A stretch of DNA of 64,000 nucleotides from Mugil cephalus (GCF_022458985.1 NC_061774.1:5694616-5758615); one strand, 5' to 3'. Numbered from the stretch's first letter, positions 10,986 to 23,295 are shown. The notes: generated by a model from the sequence alone, not told the origin. Made by a program: numbers and translations.

Positions 10986-12180
10986 TGTGAGGAGGCACCT
11001 GCCATGTTATTGTGTGTGTGTTTTTGTGTGTTTATATAGCCTCCTGTCTTTCTTACAATTGTTGTTCCATTTGTTCCAGCATTCTCTTCTTCTATTCTTC
11101 ATTCAGGGTTTTTGCTTTCTTTTTGGATTGTGTTTCACCTTTTGTTGGACTTGTGTTTTTAGATTTAACCTGCTGACCTATGCAGCACCTTTTGTTCCTT
11201 ATTTACTAAGACATCATGAAATCTACTTTGAGTTGCTCATCCTGCCTTTCTGGTCAGTGTATCTTACATTTGGGCCCTCTCTCACATTGCTGGACATTGT
11301 CACAGCGCAGTTGCATCATCATGCGTCCAAGCCAGTCACACATCAACATGAATCACTCACAATGCATTTTATTGATTTTCATAGTTTTTACTCTATCCTC
11401 AGAAATCAAATACCGTATTTCCCCTAAGAGTGACCGGGGCCTTTATTTACTCAGCCGCCCAGAACACCCGGCCATTATTATTATTATTTCATACCTGTAT
11501 TTACCAGTATATTTGCTCAAAGTTTTCCTACTTTTACTCCGTCATTTTTTATTTATTTTTCTCTTTAGCAGGTACACCCATAGACATTAATACATCAATG
11601 CATATTAATGTCTATGGCGCTACATGCTCTTTCCATACATCCAAGGCTCTTTCACATGTATGTATGACACGCTGTCAGATGAGAGATGTGCATGTGGCGC
11701 GACTCAAACCTTCTTGGTTCTGCTCTCAAATCGCGAAAGATTACTGCATTTAAATTTACAATGCTCAAAAAATTCCGCAGGGGACAAAAAACCCAGACCC
11801 CACAGGAGGAGGTGATCCTTACCATACCTTGTCCAAAACTGAAATGACGCCACTGGTTACACATCAATGGTTCAATTAGTTTACATTTAACACAGCCATG
11901 AATCCCAATCGCATTGCTGCATAGATGAATCATGTGTGTGACAATCAGTTTCATTCCCCCAGATGTAACCCCTCTGGTGGGAGCAGATAAAAACCAAGCA
12001 CAAAACATCATTTCATCTGGTGAGTTGGATTGCACTCGGCTAGAGTTCTAGTTTTGGATTGTTCAGCGATCCAAACTAAATGTTTTCACATTGTTGTACT
12101 CGTTCTTTTTATCCAGTCATTCAATCTCTCTGTGACTTTTTAAAACATACACTGTTGTTTTTATCTCCTGCTGGGCTATC
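10986..12180. other. Mixed repeat debris
   Basis: No supported gene. About 11,410-11,490 carries CCGTATTTCCCCTAA followed by GACCGGGGCCTTTATTT, text common in fish dispersed elements. About 11,610-11,870 shares a block with 1,161-1,345. Open frames here have no recognisable domain. Confidence 0.45.
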
Positions 12181-12385
12181 ACCCGACCGAGATTGCGTTA
12201 GCCTCGGTGGTTACACTAACAAACATTGTCAGCCATGCCTGCAAACGAGGATGTACTACTTAGAAAAGCAAATAGAGAGGAGAAGGCGAGGTATGATGTC
12301 ACAGCACTGGGGAATCCCTTCTCTGCACACACATCTCGTTCTGCCACGAGGGTCCGCCTCCTTCTTCTTTGCTCCTCCCTCAGAT

Positions 12386-12700
12386 CACGTTGGTAGTGGG
12401 TGACTCCATAGTCAGGCACGCTCATTTTTCTAGTGCCACTACCCACTGTTTTCCTGGAGCCACTGTCCCAGTGATCCTGGAGAAATTCCCTGTGCTGCTG
12501 CCCTAAACACCACCAACGGTAATCCACATGTTGGCACCAATGACACTGCGCACAGGCAGTCAGAGATGACTAAAAATGATTTTGAAAACCTTTTTAGTCT
12601 TTTAGCGGAGAGCAAGTTGAACATTTCTGTCAGTGGTCCACCCTGTCCCATGGAACAGAGCGTTTCAGCAGGCTCCTCAGCCTTCGTACAATACATGGTT
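12386..12700 (+). pseudogene. L2 ORF1 esterase (SGNH) domain remnant
   Basis: One frame gives LVVGDSIVRHA (GDS block I) and TTHCFPGATV. After a stop and frameshift, NPHVGTNDTAHRQ (GTND block) and ISVSGPPCP follow. These are conserved blocks of the esterase domain in CR1/L2 LINE ORF1. It is broken by a stop after the first 30 or so residues and a shift near 12,500. Confidence 0.65.
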
Positions 12701-13439
12701 CCAACCCGCAGAGGTTACTGCATTTTTACTCAATTTTTACTTTTAATTTACTCAACATATCACTCAACCCATATCAAAGATCATACACTGGACCTTGTTA
12801 TCACCTCCAGTCTGTCAACACACATTTCCTCTGTTTTAGATTTAGTTTATTTCTGATAGTTTTTTGCGTCTTTTTTTAGTGTCAATAGTAAAACATGATG
12901 ATAATATTCCAGAAATTAAAAACAGCACTCTACAAAGTATCTCCATTTAAAGCAAAAAAAATTAAAAATTAAAATTAAAAAGAAAGTGTCGGGTTGCAGA
13001 GAGGAAATGGAGAAAGAACAGATTACAAATAAACCTCCACATTTTAAAATCTGAGCAAAAAAATACAATAAGACAATAAAGAATACAAGAAAGGTACACT
13101 TTTCAAACATCATCAGTGAAAACCACAATACCTCCAGAATACTGTTTTTAACATGTCTTGCAGGATGTCAACAGACTTCAAATGTCAGGAGTTTGCTGCT
13201 CACTTCAGCAGTAAAATAAAACCATTAGTCAGCTTTTAGTCAATCTCAATCTTGTTTTATTACAGCTGAACCTATGTTTTTATGTGAGGAAACACCGGAT
13301 AATGTTGTCCCTGGTTGATGCTAAGGTGCTCTCAGTTAAAACCAGCAGCCTGCCTTTTAGATCCAAGTCTTACGCTGTATTTTAAATCAGTTTTTCTAAG
13401 CTGAGGATGCTTTGAATAGTTTAAATTATTCTCTTTAGA

Positions 13440-14110
13440 CAGGAGTTTTCCCAAGTGCTTTTAAGACAGCCTTGGTCAGGCCTCTTCTGAAGAGGAATAA
13501 TTTAGACACTACAATGCTCAACAATTACAGACCAGTGTCTAATCTGCCATTTTTAAGTACATTTTTTAGAGAAAGTGGTTTTTAACCATTTGAATGATTT
13601 TATGATTTTCAGACAAATCACAGTACTGAAACTGACCTGAAAGGTTTTAAATGATATTTGAATGAACATGGACAAGGGGAAACTCTCTGCCCTGGTTCTA
13701 CTGGATTTGGGTGCAGCATTTGACACAGTAGACCACGATATTCTTTTAAGCAGACTGCTCAACATGATCGTACTGTCTCATGTACTGTTTTTAACTGGTT
13801 TGAATCCTACCTCACTGGCAGACAATTTTACGTGTCTATATATGAACACTCCTTTTCTGAGAAATACAAACTGGATTGTGGTGACCCCCGAGGCTCAATC
13901 TTAGGTCCAACAGTATTTGATTTGTACATGCTGCCATTTGGGCGAAGTCAACATGAGACACAGAATAAGTTTTCACAGTTGATAATACACAGCCACACAT
14001 TGCCATGTCTCCTGATGACCCAGGACTCAGGCTCAGAGAGAGAAGCTTTAACCAAATTTACAGACAATGTTTATGTCTCTCTCGCAACAAGTAAAAAGCC
14101 TGGGTATTAT
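13440..14110 (+). pseudogene. L2 reverse transcriptase remnant
   Basis: The fragment LVLLDLGAAFDTVDHDILLSRL contains the FDTVDHDIL motif of RT finger/palm region A. Further on, a different frame reads GDPRGSILGPTVFDLYMLP, the RT QGS-L/GPLLF block. No YADD box survives in a continuous frame, so it cannot be active. Confidence 0.65.
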
Positions 14111-14249
14111 TGTTAACTCTGAGGTGGTTTTATCCCTCACATTAAAAACTTAGTATAAACTGTACTGTACCTCAAGAACATAGTCCCGAGTCTGCCCGTT
14201 TCCGCAAACACGGAGACGCTGATGCATGCTTTTATCTCCAGTCATATTG

Positions 14250-14838
14250 TCATGCCCCAGTCTAGGGGTGCCTAGAGCACAACATGAAAAGTGACCATCT
14301 TCCCCAAGTCCCAAGCAGCCACCAGTAGATTTTGGGTTTAATTCCAAAAAAATATTTATTTAAAATGAGAGAAACAAATTTATCCACACCAATAATCTTC
14401 TATTAAAGTAACTCAGGGCTTCAGGGTAGACCAAGGCCAAAACGACAAACAAAACAACTCTATCTGGAAAATAAAGAAACTAACCTCCGAAAACAAAACA
14501 ACAAAGACTTACCTTCCTAACTAAAATACACAGGAGAAAACAATCAAAACAAAATGGCAGTCCATCCCTACTATTCAAAGGTAATTGGAATAATGTCATT
14601 AAGCTTTGGCATGAGGTTGTGACCAGTTGGGAGATGCGGAGGATGGAGGTGCTGCCAACCAATGACTGCCATCTTGGTTCTTTATAAGGCGGGTGAGCAT
14701 CCAGTAGCAGCCAATCGCACATCAGGTATGGCCCGTTCTCCCAATCACCTCTCCACTATGGCACAGCCCTATTTGCATATGGGATTAGAAAAAAAAAACA
14801 CAGGACACATGCAGCACATGGCAGCCCTCTAAAATGAC
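14250..14838. mobile_element. Unclassified element inserted in the L2 LINE
   Basis: L2 sequence stops at about 14,245 (HAFISSH) and resumes at about 14,838 (YIDYCNALL). The 0.59-kb insert between them also occurs, truncated, inside another L2 fragment at about 33,905-34,285 on the opposite strand. Its ends read TGTCATGCC on the left and, complemented, TGTTATGAC on the right, a possible short inverted terminal repeat flanked by ATATT-like target text. No coding potential. Confidence 0.5.
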
Positions 14839-15174
14839 CACAGTCATAACATATATTGACTATTGTAATGCCCTCCTTTCTGATCTTCCCAAAAAGAAAC
14901 AAAAATCCTTTACAGTTACTTCAAAGCTCAGCTGCACATGTGCTGACGAAGACCATAGACAGCATATAAAAACCAGTTTTAAGATCGCTGCATTGGGCTC
15001 CCGTGTGTGTTTCAGGGTCGATTTTAAGGTCCTTTTACTGGTTTATAAATGTCTTGATGGTCTTGGTCCCTAATATTCAGATCAGATCTGCTTTTTCCAC
15101 ATCGGACCCTTGCAGCCCTGAGGTCCTCTGGTACCGGCCTTTTAGTGGTTCCTAGAGTCAAGACAGGTTTATCA

Positions 15175-16064
15175 TCCTTGGGAGAGACACACATACACAC
15201 AGCCTGTCTTATACACAAATGAGTAGTGTGTATAACTTTATATATATAATATATATCACTTCCATATGATCTGAATTTTGCTCCCACCAGGCCAGTCATC
15301 TAACAAAGGTGGAGGTAGTGGGGCCCACTTCTTAACAGGCTATGTGTAGCGGGGTTCTTTCTGTCAAAAATATGGCGTCGACAAGAAGCTATGTAATATT
15401 TACAAAATAGTAACAACTATTTACAAAAAATATTTACAAAAAATAGTGGCTGTTCGCACTGCTGAAATAGGTTCTTCTTTCGCCAACACAGCTTGCAACA
15501 CCACCTCTCCACACACACACAAACATGGACAAAATGGCTGCCTCATAAATGATAAGCCCCTCCCAATGGGCCTGACACAAAAATAGTAATCAACTATAAC
15601 AGAAATGTTTCCAACCTAGAGAAACAACAAAAAGGACATTTAACCAGAAACACACATCCAGAAATATTTAAGGTATTATGATGTAATATCGGTTTTCAGA
15701 TCATTATAAATACTGAGAAATATCCTTTCATTAATACAAACAATATTCAGTTGCATCTGGTAACCTTTTTCCCGCCACATGCCCTTTAAAACAGCAGGGA
15801 GTAGATAGGCCCCTGTTTGGCCAACTGTACCTGAGGAGCGGGGAGGACAATTCGGTGTCTGCGCTGCAAAATGTATAAACAGGCCAGTAACTCTTTGGTC
15901 CCAAGCTGCTTCTCTAATCGCTATGCCACAACTTCCCCTAATCCCTGTTTGTATAGTTCATTGATATTAAAACAAGCCCACACATTCTAATAACTATGAT
16001 AGATGGATGTCAGATACAAATCATATGTTACTACCAAGTGTAAACTCTTTATTTTGCTAAATCA
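15175..16064 (-). mobile_element. Repeat E, copy 2
   Basis: Nearly identical to 2,530-3,376, including the shared runs around GCCAGTCATCTAA, TAGTGGGGCCCACTTC and the ending TTTATTTTGCT. The ORF-bearing half is absent. There is one internal 30-50 base expansion around 15,390-15,440 with repeated ATTTACAAAA units. Confidence 0.65.
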
Positions 16065-16190
16065 ACACTTGTTATAATGAATACCAATGAGAATACCAAT
16101 GATAAATTAAATAAATAAAATCATTTAAGTTTAATATCATCTTAAAAAGCAACATATACATATATATAAACACATACATATACATATATA
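16065..16190. other. AT-rich stretch with (TATACA)n-like microsatellite
   Basis: Simple-sequence AT/CATA repeats at about 16,140-16,195 form the 3' tail side of the minus-strand L2. No gene. Confidence 0.6.
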
Positions 16191-17097
16191 TAGTAGTTAA
16201 ATGCCACCTCACCATGGGTTTTAGTTCTTGGTTTTGGTATAGAAAAAAGGCCAGTGCCAGAGGACCTCAGGATCCGCGAGGGTTGATATGGTAAAAGCAG
16301 GTCAGATAAGTAAGAGGGCGCAAGGCCGTTAAGAGATTTAAAAACTAGTAAAAGAACCTTAAAATCGATCCTGAAGCGTACAGGGAGCCAATGCAGCGAC
16401 TCTAAAACTGGAGTAATGTGCTCCCGCCCTCTGGTCTTCGTCAGCACGCGTGCGGCTGAGTTTTTGTAATAATTGAAGATTTAAAATACTCTTTTTGGGA
16501 AGACCAGAGAGCAGGGCATTACAATAATCTAATAAACAGGAGATAAAAGCATGCATCAGCACCTCCGTACTGGCCTGAGAGAGAAACAGGCAGACTCTGG
16601 CTATATTCTTAAGATGATAAAAACATATTTTCGTCATATTTTTGATATGTGGAATAAACTTCAGCTCAGAGTCAAAAATCCCCGCCCAGATTTTTTACTG
16701 ATTGTGTTGGTTTAAGATCTTGTAGTTTTGGTAAAAGTTTCTCTCTCTGGCCTTCAGGACCTATAACTAAAACCTCAGTTTTGTCCCGGTTCAGCTGTAG
16801 GAAATTTGCTGCCATCCATGACTCGATATCTGAAATGCAGTTAAAAAGGGCGTCAATTAGCCCTGTGTCATCAGGAGACACGGCGATGTACAGTTGCGTA
16901 TCATCAGCATAACCATGAAAGCTGATGCCGTGCCTCCTGATGAGGGCCCCCAAGAGGAAGCATGTACAGATAAAAAGAAGTGGACCTAAAATTGACCCTT
17001 GGGGAACACCACATCCAATTTCATGGGTTCCTGAGGAACATGTATCCATACTTACATAAAAGCATCGGTCTGTGATATAAGAACGAAACCAGTTAAT
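16190..17097 (-). mobile_element. 5'-truncated L2 LINE inserted at NITR gene 3
   Basis: Minus-strand RT remnant: WFRSYITDRCFYVSM, GCGVPQGSILGPLLF, the catalytic box GYADDTQLY and WMAANFLQLNRDKTEVLVIG. A C-terminal part follows after frame breaks (YCNALLSGLPKKS, HYSSFRV/HITPVLESLHWLPV, FKVLLLVFKSLNGLAP). The domain order and wording fit fish L2-type LINE ORF2. Its upstream (right) edge abuts NITR sequence at about 17,097, right at the acceptor of B-type exon 5, so exons 5 and 6 of gene 3 are missing. It is inactive because of frameshifts and truncation. Confidence 0.75.
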
Positions 17098-17184
17098 GAT
17101 GAATAAGACACACATGGAACATAAAACCACGTAGAAATGTGTCTGCTGATAGATAATTTAAGTGTATCATTCAGTAGAACTTAC

Positions 17185-18506
17185 CTTCGTACTGTCCACA
17201 TATTCCTCTTGGAGAGCCATTAAAGATGAAAAAAAAATATTTACGATCACAGATATGGCCAAGCAGATCATTGCTATCACCAACACAATAAATTCAGAAT
17301 TTGCTGCTTGAGCTACAAAAAAAAAGAAACATTAGTAAAAAGATAAAAACACTGTAAATCATAATGATATAACATATTAAGAATATTACCTTCATTAGTG
17401 AACTCAGAATCACCTCTGATTTGTAGATGAGTTCCATTTGATGTTCTTAGTGAAGTGATAAACACATCTCCTCTGAGTCTCAGATCTCGTCTTACATTTA
17501 TTATTTGTGTCCATCAGTGTAGACGATGTTTGGAACAAATGTCTGTGATCCAGCTCTGAACCAGAACACACTGAGATCTCCTGGACACATCTTGTTCTCA
17601 GAGTCAGAGAGGACTGAACACTGGAGAGTCACTGAGTCTCCTGGATGGACTGGATCTGATACTGTCTGAACAACAGTATAGTTTGAAGAACCCAATGTGT
17701 TTCCTAAGCACATAAACGTAGTGAGAGAATTAATAAAAAAAAGAAATTGTAAATCACTCAGTATTTCCTGTTTTTAACATGTGCAGTTTCCCGCAAGTGA
17801 TCTATTAAGTAAAATAAGAAGCATGTCTTTGGATGGTGGGAGGGAGCTGGAGTACTTAGAGAGAACACACGCTGACACAGAGAGAACATGCAGAATCATG
17901 ACCTTTCAAAAGGATTTTGAAAAGTATCTTGTATGCTCAAAAATCCTCCTTTAAGTATTTTAACAGTGCAGTAAATGGTCAAGTGTCTACAAAAATTCCC
18001 AAACATGCTATATTCACCTTTTAATGACAAATATGTCCCACTCCAGGTACTATCAGTCCAGTCCATGACTGCACAGTCATACATTCCCTCATCTTCTTGA
18101 ATCGTCTTTAAAATTGTCAAATTGCTAAATTTCTCATTTAGTTTTACTTCCATTCGTGAAGCAGTCTCTGCTGAACTGGTCGAAGGTTTTGCATTTCTCT
18201 TCAGTGTCACAATTAACCTCAGAGTATCCCCAGAACTCTGCTTGTACCAGTGAAGTGCTCGACTGCCGATCTCTCCTTTCTTGCAATGTACATGTGAGAA
18301 TCGGAGGTTCACCACGTTGAACCGTGGTAAGTGGAACTAGTGCATCTGCGTTAGATTAAGAAATAGTTCATCACAAGTCAGTTAAATAACATTTAGTCCG
18401 CAATTTGAGCATGAATCATTACAGATCTAGTTAACATGTTTTACGTTGTAAGATATCACTTACATCCTCGATGAAGGAGCAGCAAAGTAACCCAGAACAG
18501 AACCAT
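17185..18506 (-). pseudogene. NITR gene 3, B-type pseudogene, 3' end lost
   Basis: Exons on the minus strand: 18464-18506 (signal MVLFWVTLLLLHRG), 18018-18345 (D1), 17414-17703 (D2), 17185-17312 (TM). D1 keeps HWYKQ and MYDCAVMDWTDSTWSGTYL but is frameshifted between the first Cys and the Trp. D2 keeps Cys, TCPGD-like MCPGD and FWFRAGS, then a 1-base change causes stops, and about 70 bases holding the second Cys and the J-like motif are deleted. The TM exon is 2 bases out of frame because of a longer T-run. Cytoplasmic exons are replaced by an L2 LINE. A dispersed-repeat fragment lies in the intron near 17,830-17,890. It is the divergent partner of gene 4. Confidence 0.8.
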
Positions 18507-20100
18507 CTTGACACTGTCTTAGAAAACTAACTGACCTTTATTTAAACATCAGACCAGGAGGTGTGGCGATTCACACCACCAAATGCATCTGCATCAAATG
18601 CATCTCACTGAAAATACATTCACAGTGCATTTCCTGCTACACACGTCTTGTGCTTTTTGAAGGGTGGGATCTCTAATTTGTTTAATTTATTAAAGGGGTC
18701 AGTAATATGTTGTTTTATAAGTTCATGATTTTATATTTGGAGGTCTACCAGAATATTTTTTACAGGCGTTGATGTTCATGAAAGATGGTATTTTTCTTAT
18801 ACTCTACATTACTGCAGCAGAAATTTAGCTTCTGTCTCTTTAAGGAACCCCTACTGAAAATAGCTGCTCTGATAGTCAGCTGGCACTCTCTGTTGTTTTT
18901 GCTCAGCCATTTGATGGTGGGTTATGATCACTAGCCACTGGGACACTGTGAGAAAGAGTAACTTAGACTGACATAGAGCTCAGGCTTCTTGACATTTTAC
19001 ATGCATGAAAAGTTATGACACATATTTGATGAAATCACCCCAAGTGTTACCATCACCTTAGAGTTTAGGCCACAACAAAGAAGGGAGGGCCACACAGAAA
19101 GATCAATTTTAAACAATAATTTTACTTCGAAACATTAGTAATTACAAAACCAATAAAGACGTATGAGGTTGGATGTTGGATGTACTGAAACCAATATGTC
19201 TGTGGTACGAAACAAAGTAACCAAAAACCAAACAAAACACAAACGGATGGGATCTTGTGGGTCCAGGTGGGAGAGAGCAAATAAACTGAGGAAGTCTGGA
19301 TTTTATAGACTCCTACACAGTTGGAGCCTATCTGCAATCACAGGTAGAGGCGGATCCTCCCAACAGCAAAGGAAGAGCTTCACTGCAACCAGTCACAGGA
19401 TAGATTTGGGTTGGCAGAAAATGTGTATCAGACATTCATGGTTCCTGTATGATGAATCCTGATTACTATGACTGTGTGAGGCCTGAACAAGACTTAAATC
19501 CCTGCTTGTATATTGTGTCTTGTCTTGTTGATGTATCGCTGTTCACACTACAGACCTGATTCAGGTTATGTTCCAGAGCAGTTCAAAGTAGAACAGTACA
19601 GCAAATTTGTTCCAACTCCCAAACTCTGCGATAAGCATCACCTGAACTTTGACCCTCATCTATTGTTTTTGTCTGAGACAGGTAGATTGCAGTTTAAATA
19701 TTTTAGTCTGAAGTCTTCTTGTCTTTTTCTCTAGCACCACCATGGGGTAGAGCAGTGATTATCAATGATGTTGTTGAATATGTTTATTATGAGGCTAAAT
19801 CAACACTCTTGGCCTTCAGGCTCCTCCAACTGTTACAGTGTCACAACCATCATCAGTGAAGATCCAGCCTGTGGATATTTCCTCTGAGATTCAGACTGTG
19901 ATGCATTTTAAACTCTTCTTGTAGGACATACCACAGGCAGCAGAAGTGACCATACCAACTGCTGCTCGATGACCAAGGATGAGGAAATACAGTCACAAGG
20001 ATAAACAGTTCAAGTAAAGCAATCAGTCTTGAGAACTGCTACAACACATGAAAGAGAGGCGATCAGATTCACAAAGCCCTGTATGAGACCAATGTAACAG
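18507..20100. other. Divergent spacer between B-type gene 3 and A-type gene 4
   Basis: A 1.72-kb region between two opposed start codons, conserved at 26,736-28,400 and 51,982-53,700. No coding sequence is supported. The open frames at 19,513 and its counterparts (27,699; 52,990) have no recognisable domain and are preserved only because the copies are recent. It probably holds both promoters. Confidence 0.6.
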
Positions 20101-20200
20101 GAAGTGTACTTTTGAAACTATTCTCAGTAAACCAATCAGGTGCATTTTATGATGTGACGTCACCTTCTCATCTCCTTCACACTCTTAAATACAAAAAAGT
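20101..20200 (+). promoter_or_regulatory. NITR gene 4 promoter with intact CRE
   Basis: An AGGAAGT ETS-like site (about 20,099-20,105), a CCAAT box (about 20,132-20,136), TGACGTCA (20,155-20,162) and TTAAATAC (about 20,184-20,191) are spaced as in gene 1. Confidence 0.55.
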
Positions 20201-20224
20201 CTCTGAACAAGACACAATGTGAAG

Positions 20225-21878
20225 ATGGTTGTGTTATGGATTACACTGCTTTGTCTTCATCCAGTATGTAAGTGCTCTTTTGTTCTGTCTAAAGGTTTTC
20301 TCAGTGGAGAATTTATACACTAAAGAGACGATTTTGCAGCAGAATTTTTGCACATCATACACAATATGCTTTAATTATTTTTTATGTTTTCCTTTAATTC
20401 AGATACGCTGCTTCCATTGAAAACAGTTCATCTTGGTGAACCAGCTACATTTACATGTGATATATCAAACACAGAATTCAGCGATAGAGGAATCCACTGG
20501 TACAAGCAGAGTGTTGGAGATTCTCTCAATATAATTGTAACATTGGTTAATTCTGTAACAGAGTACGCACCAAACGTTTCAAAATCAAGATTTGACTTAC
20601 GTACTGATGACAGTTTTAGTAACCTGACCATTTTGAGCACAGTTGAAGAGGATGAAGGAATGTACCACTGTGGAGTCACAGAGTGGATGAAGACTAAATG
20701 GAGTGGGACATATTTGTTAGTAGAAGGTAAGGTTTGATTTACTTTAAGTTTTCCAGTCCTTCTTATCATGATGTGAAAATGCCCAAGATATGGTTGGAAG
20801 TGCTCAGTTTTAATACTGTTTTATTTTAAATCAGGAAACACTGAGAGGACTGTTGTTCAGACAGTATCAGATCCAGTCCGTCCAGGAGACTCAGTGACTC
20901 TCCAGTGTTCAGTCCTCTCTGACTCTGAGAACAAGACGTGTCCAGGAGATCTCAGTGTGTTCTGGTTCAGAGCTGGATCACAGACTCATCCAAACATCAT
21001 CTACACTGATGGAGATATGAGTAATACATGTGAGAATAGATCTGAGACTCAGAAGAGATGTATCTACAGCTTCTCTAAGGACATCAGCTCCTCTGATGCT
21101 GGGACTTACTACTGTGCTGTGGCCACATGTGGAGTGATATTATTTGGAAATGGAACTAAACTGGAAGCTGGTAGGATTTTAGGTTTAGTACTGGGAGTGA
21201 TGTACAAAATTCTAAGTTTCATGAAATCATTATAAATAATATATATACAGTATCTATCTATGTATATATATATATATATATACACATATATATTTTATGT
21301 TTTTTTTTCTTCTGTTTTTAGATCAAACAGCAAGTTCTGTGTTAGTTATTGTGTTGGTGGTGGCAATCATCTGCTTGGCCATTTCTATGATTATGAATCT
21401 AATTTTCATCTGTTGTGGAACTCAGAAAGGACTATGTGGACAACATGAAGGTAAGTGTAGTTTACTTACTTTGTTCACCGCCTGTTTGTTCAGAGAATAC
21501 TGAATACTACAACTAAGATCTCTTTAGTTTTGATTCGCTATTCCTCTTGCAGTCCATCACCGAGTCGTTGATCCTAATTTAAAAGTCAAATTAATGTTCT
21601 TGTTTTTATTAATACATAGCGACAAAAAGCAGCTCTTCACCAGCCAGACGAGACGATATGAGTCAACCAGTTAAAGATAAAGTAATTACAGCAACTCACA
21701 TTATTTGTTATTTCACTAGCATGATTCCCAACGGCTCAGTGTAACAGAATGTCTTATTTTATTTGCTGCATAGGCTGAAGGTGATCTCAACTATGCTGCG
21801 CTGCATTTCTCTGCCAGAGGAAGAAAGAAGAAAGAGTTGAATCCAGGAGAATGTGTGTATTCTCATGTTAAATACTGA
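20225..21878 (+). CDS. NITR gene 4, A-type, inhibitory, 332 aa, intact
   Basis: Exons: 20225-20267, 20403-20726, 20835-21170, 21322-21450, 21620-21681, 21774-21878. Every junction is GT/AG with phases 1,1,1,1,0. The signal peptide starts MVVLWITLLCLHPV. D1 has FTC, HWYKQ and MYHCGVTEW. D2 has six cysteines and FGNGTKLE, with one residue fewer than gene 1 (QTHPN instead of QTSHPN). The TM stretch LVIVLVVAIICLAISMI is uncharged. The tail has ITIM LNYAAL (Tyr305) and VYSHV (Tyr327). Intron 1 has a good pyrimidine-rich acceptor and intron 3 holds a TA microsatellite. D1 differs from gene 1 mainly around the first Cys-Trp loop (DISNTEFSDRG). Paired divergently with pseudogene 3. This is one of two fully intact receptors, a likely surface inhibitory receptor (inference from the ITIM). 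Confidence 0.85.
21236..21300. repeat. TA/TATC microsatellite in intron 3 of gene 4
   Basis: Alternating TA with short CTAT units, about 60 bases, absent from the same intron of genes 1, 7 and 8. Confidence 0.85.
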
Positions 21879-22640
21879 ATGTAAATGTGAGTCAAAAGCT
21901 GTGTGCTGGTCCTCACCCAAATTCTCTCCATGTGCCGTATTTTACCATACATTGGTTCTTACCTAATGCTAGAACCTTATGCTAGAAACATTAATTTAAG
22001 ATTCCTCAGGCTTCTGTTTCATTTTGTTTTCTGAAAAATGCAACTTAATTGGAGATTCTCTTTCTCTTTTAAACAATAATAAACCTATTTCTAACCAAAT
22101 ACACACCCTAAACAGCAAAACTGATTTCAGAGCCCTAGCTAGATGAGGCTTCTTCAGCCTTAGTTAAACAAACCAGTTAGTTTACAAGATTGTCTAATTA
22201 TTAACATATATTTTTGCTTTGCGTCTCACTGAAAAGACTGCACATTTCTTTAGTCATAGTTTGTGGCAAACTAAAGAGGTGATGAAGACTTTCAGTAAAA
22301 TGCATCCAACTGTAATATTAAGACAGGTCTTTAAATGTGTGAACATTATGTTTCAAAGTGACTGTCTTCAATAAATAATACATTCATTAAAAAGGTTTCA
22401 ACAAAATGTTTGATTGATACATTTGCTTTGTGCCTCAGCCTTCACAGTCACGCTAGAGTAGCTGAGAAAAGGCTTTACTCTCAGTTTCCACTTCAAACCT
22501 AGAAGCACTTTTATCTAGCTAGATTCCACTAAGAGGTCTGTGGTTCACTGCGTGTAGAATTTAATGAGGACTGTCGTCAGTTATGAATATTTAGAAAGGG
22601 ACATTGATTCTGCGTGTTTCCTTTAGTCCGATGTTGTATG
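21879..22640 (+). other. 3' flank of gene 4 with polyadenylation signal
   Basis: Shared 3' flank. AATAAA at 22,370-22,375, about 490 bases past the stop, is also present in gene 8. The next recognised feature is the Tail-1 repeat. Confidence 0.55.
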
Positions 22641-22905
22641 TATCTATGACAGAGGTTTGTTATTCTTGTTTCTCCTGCTCTTCTTTTCTCTCTCGTCTCT
22701 GTTTCTACCCGGCTGGACTCAGGCAAATGATTCCCTCTGGGTTCTGCTCAAGGTTTCTTCTTGTTAAAGGGAGTTTTGTCTTGCTGCCATCGCCTTCAGG
22801 CTTGCTCTGGATGTTTCAGGCCGGTTGTAGTAAAGCGCGTTGAGACAATTTGTGTTGTTATTGCTGCTATAGAAATAAGATTGAATTGAATTGAATTGAA
22901 ATGAA
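22640..22905 (+). repeat. Tail-1 repeat copy with short ATTGA tail
   Basis: Same landmarks as at 6,079-6,352 (CTACCCGGCTGGACTCAGG, AAGGGAGTTTTGTCTTGCTG). It ends in about three ATTGA units. Confidence 0.65.
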
Positions 22906-23295
22906 AACAGATTCAAGGTCCTGGTCTTAGGAGTCTGAGGTGAACTTTAATTCTATACCTTAACCCCAGACTCAACGAGTATATTTATAGCTATCTAAGA
23001 GCTGTTGCTTTCAATTTATCTCTGAGTGCATGCACAAAAGCGGATTTGAAACTTATTTATTTCATTGTGAAACAGAAAGAGTTAAGTTTTAGTAGTGTAA
23101 CATTTCCAAAAAGGATAAATTCCAGCAATGGGCAAAAACATCATTTACATAAGAATGTTTGTGATAGGTTTTTACATATCATTAGTCTACTATCATCAAT
23201 TGCCTGAGTCATTTTTTTTTTATTTATTTATTTATTTTTATTTTTTTTGACTGTTACAATGTCAGTAAAAATATCAGTGGCTCATTTTCATTCTC

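Larger units (their letters stand above)
12190..15170 (+). mobile_element. Degenerate L2/CR1-group LINE, nearly full length, with internal insertion
   Basis: In order on the plus strand: an ORF1 esterase-like domain (about 12,386-12,700), the endonuclease C-terminus (DHTLDLVITSSLSTHISSVLDL, about 12,779-12,850), an RT N-terminal part (LSALVLLDLGAAFDTVDHDIL, about 13,683-13,746) and an RT core remnant with a GDPRGSILGPTVFDLYMLP block in another frame (about 13,880-13,935). After the insertion come the 3' region (YIDYCNALLSDLPKKK, FRVDFKVLLLVYKCLDGL) and the 3' end at about 15,170. Multiple stops and frameshifts make it non-autonomous. The domain order matches fish L2-type elements whose ORF1 carries an SGNH esterase (family knowledge). 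Confidence 0.7.

Noticed and set aside
10987..11590. 146- and 124-codon open frames
   Set aside because: Low-complexity, Phe/Leu-rich translations of AT-rich repeat debris with no homology I recognise.
14765..14780. Octamer-like ATTTGCAT in the L2 insertion
   Set aside because: Absent from the second copy and inside a transposon; chance match.
19513..19734. 73-codon open frame conserved at 27,699 and 52,990 within the divergent spacer
   Set aside because: No domain or splice context. The conservation is that of a recent segmental duplication and is no higher than that of neighbouring non-coding sequence.
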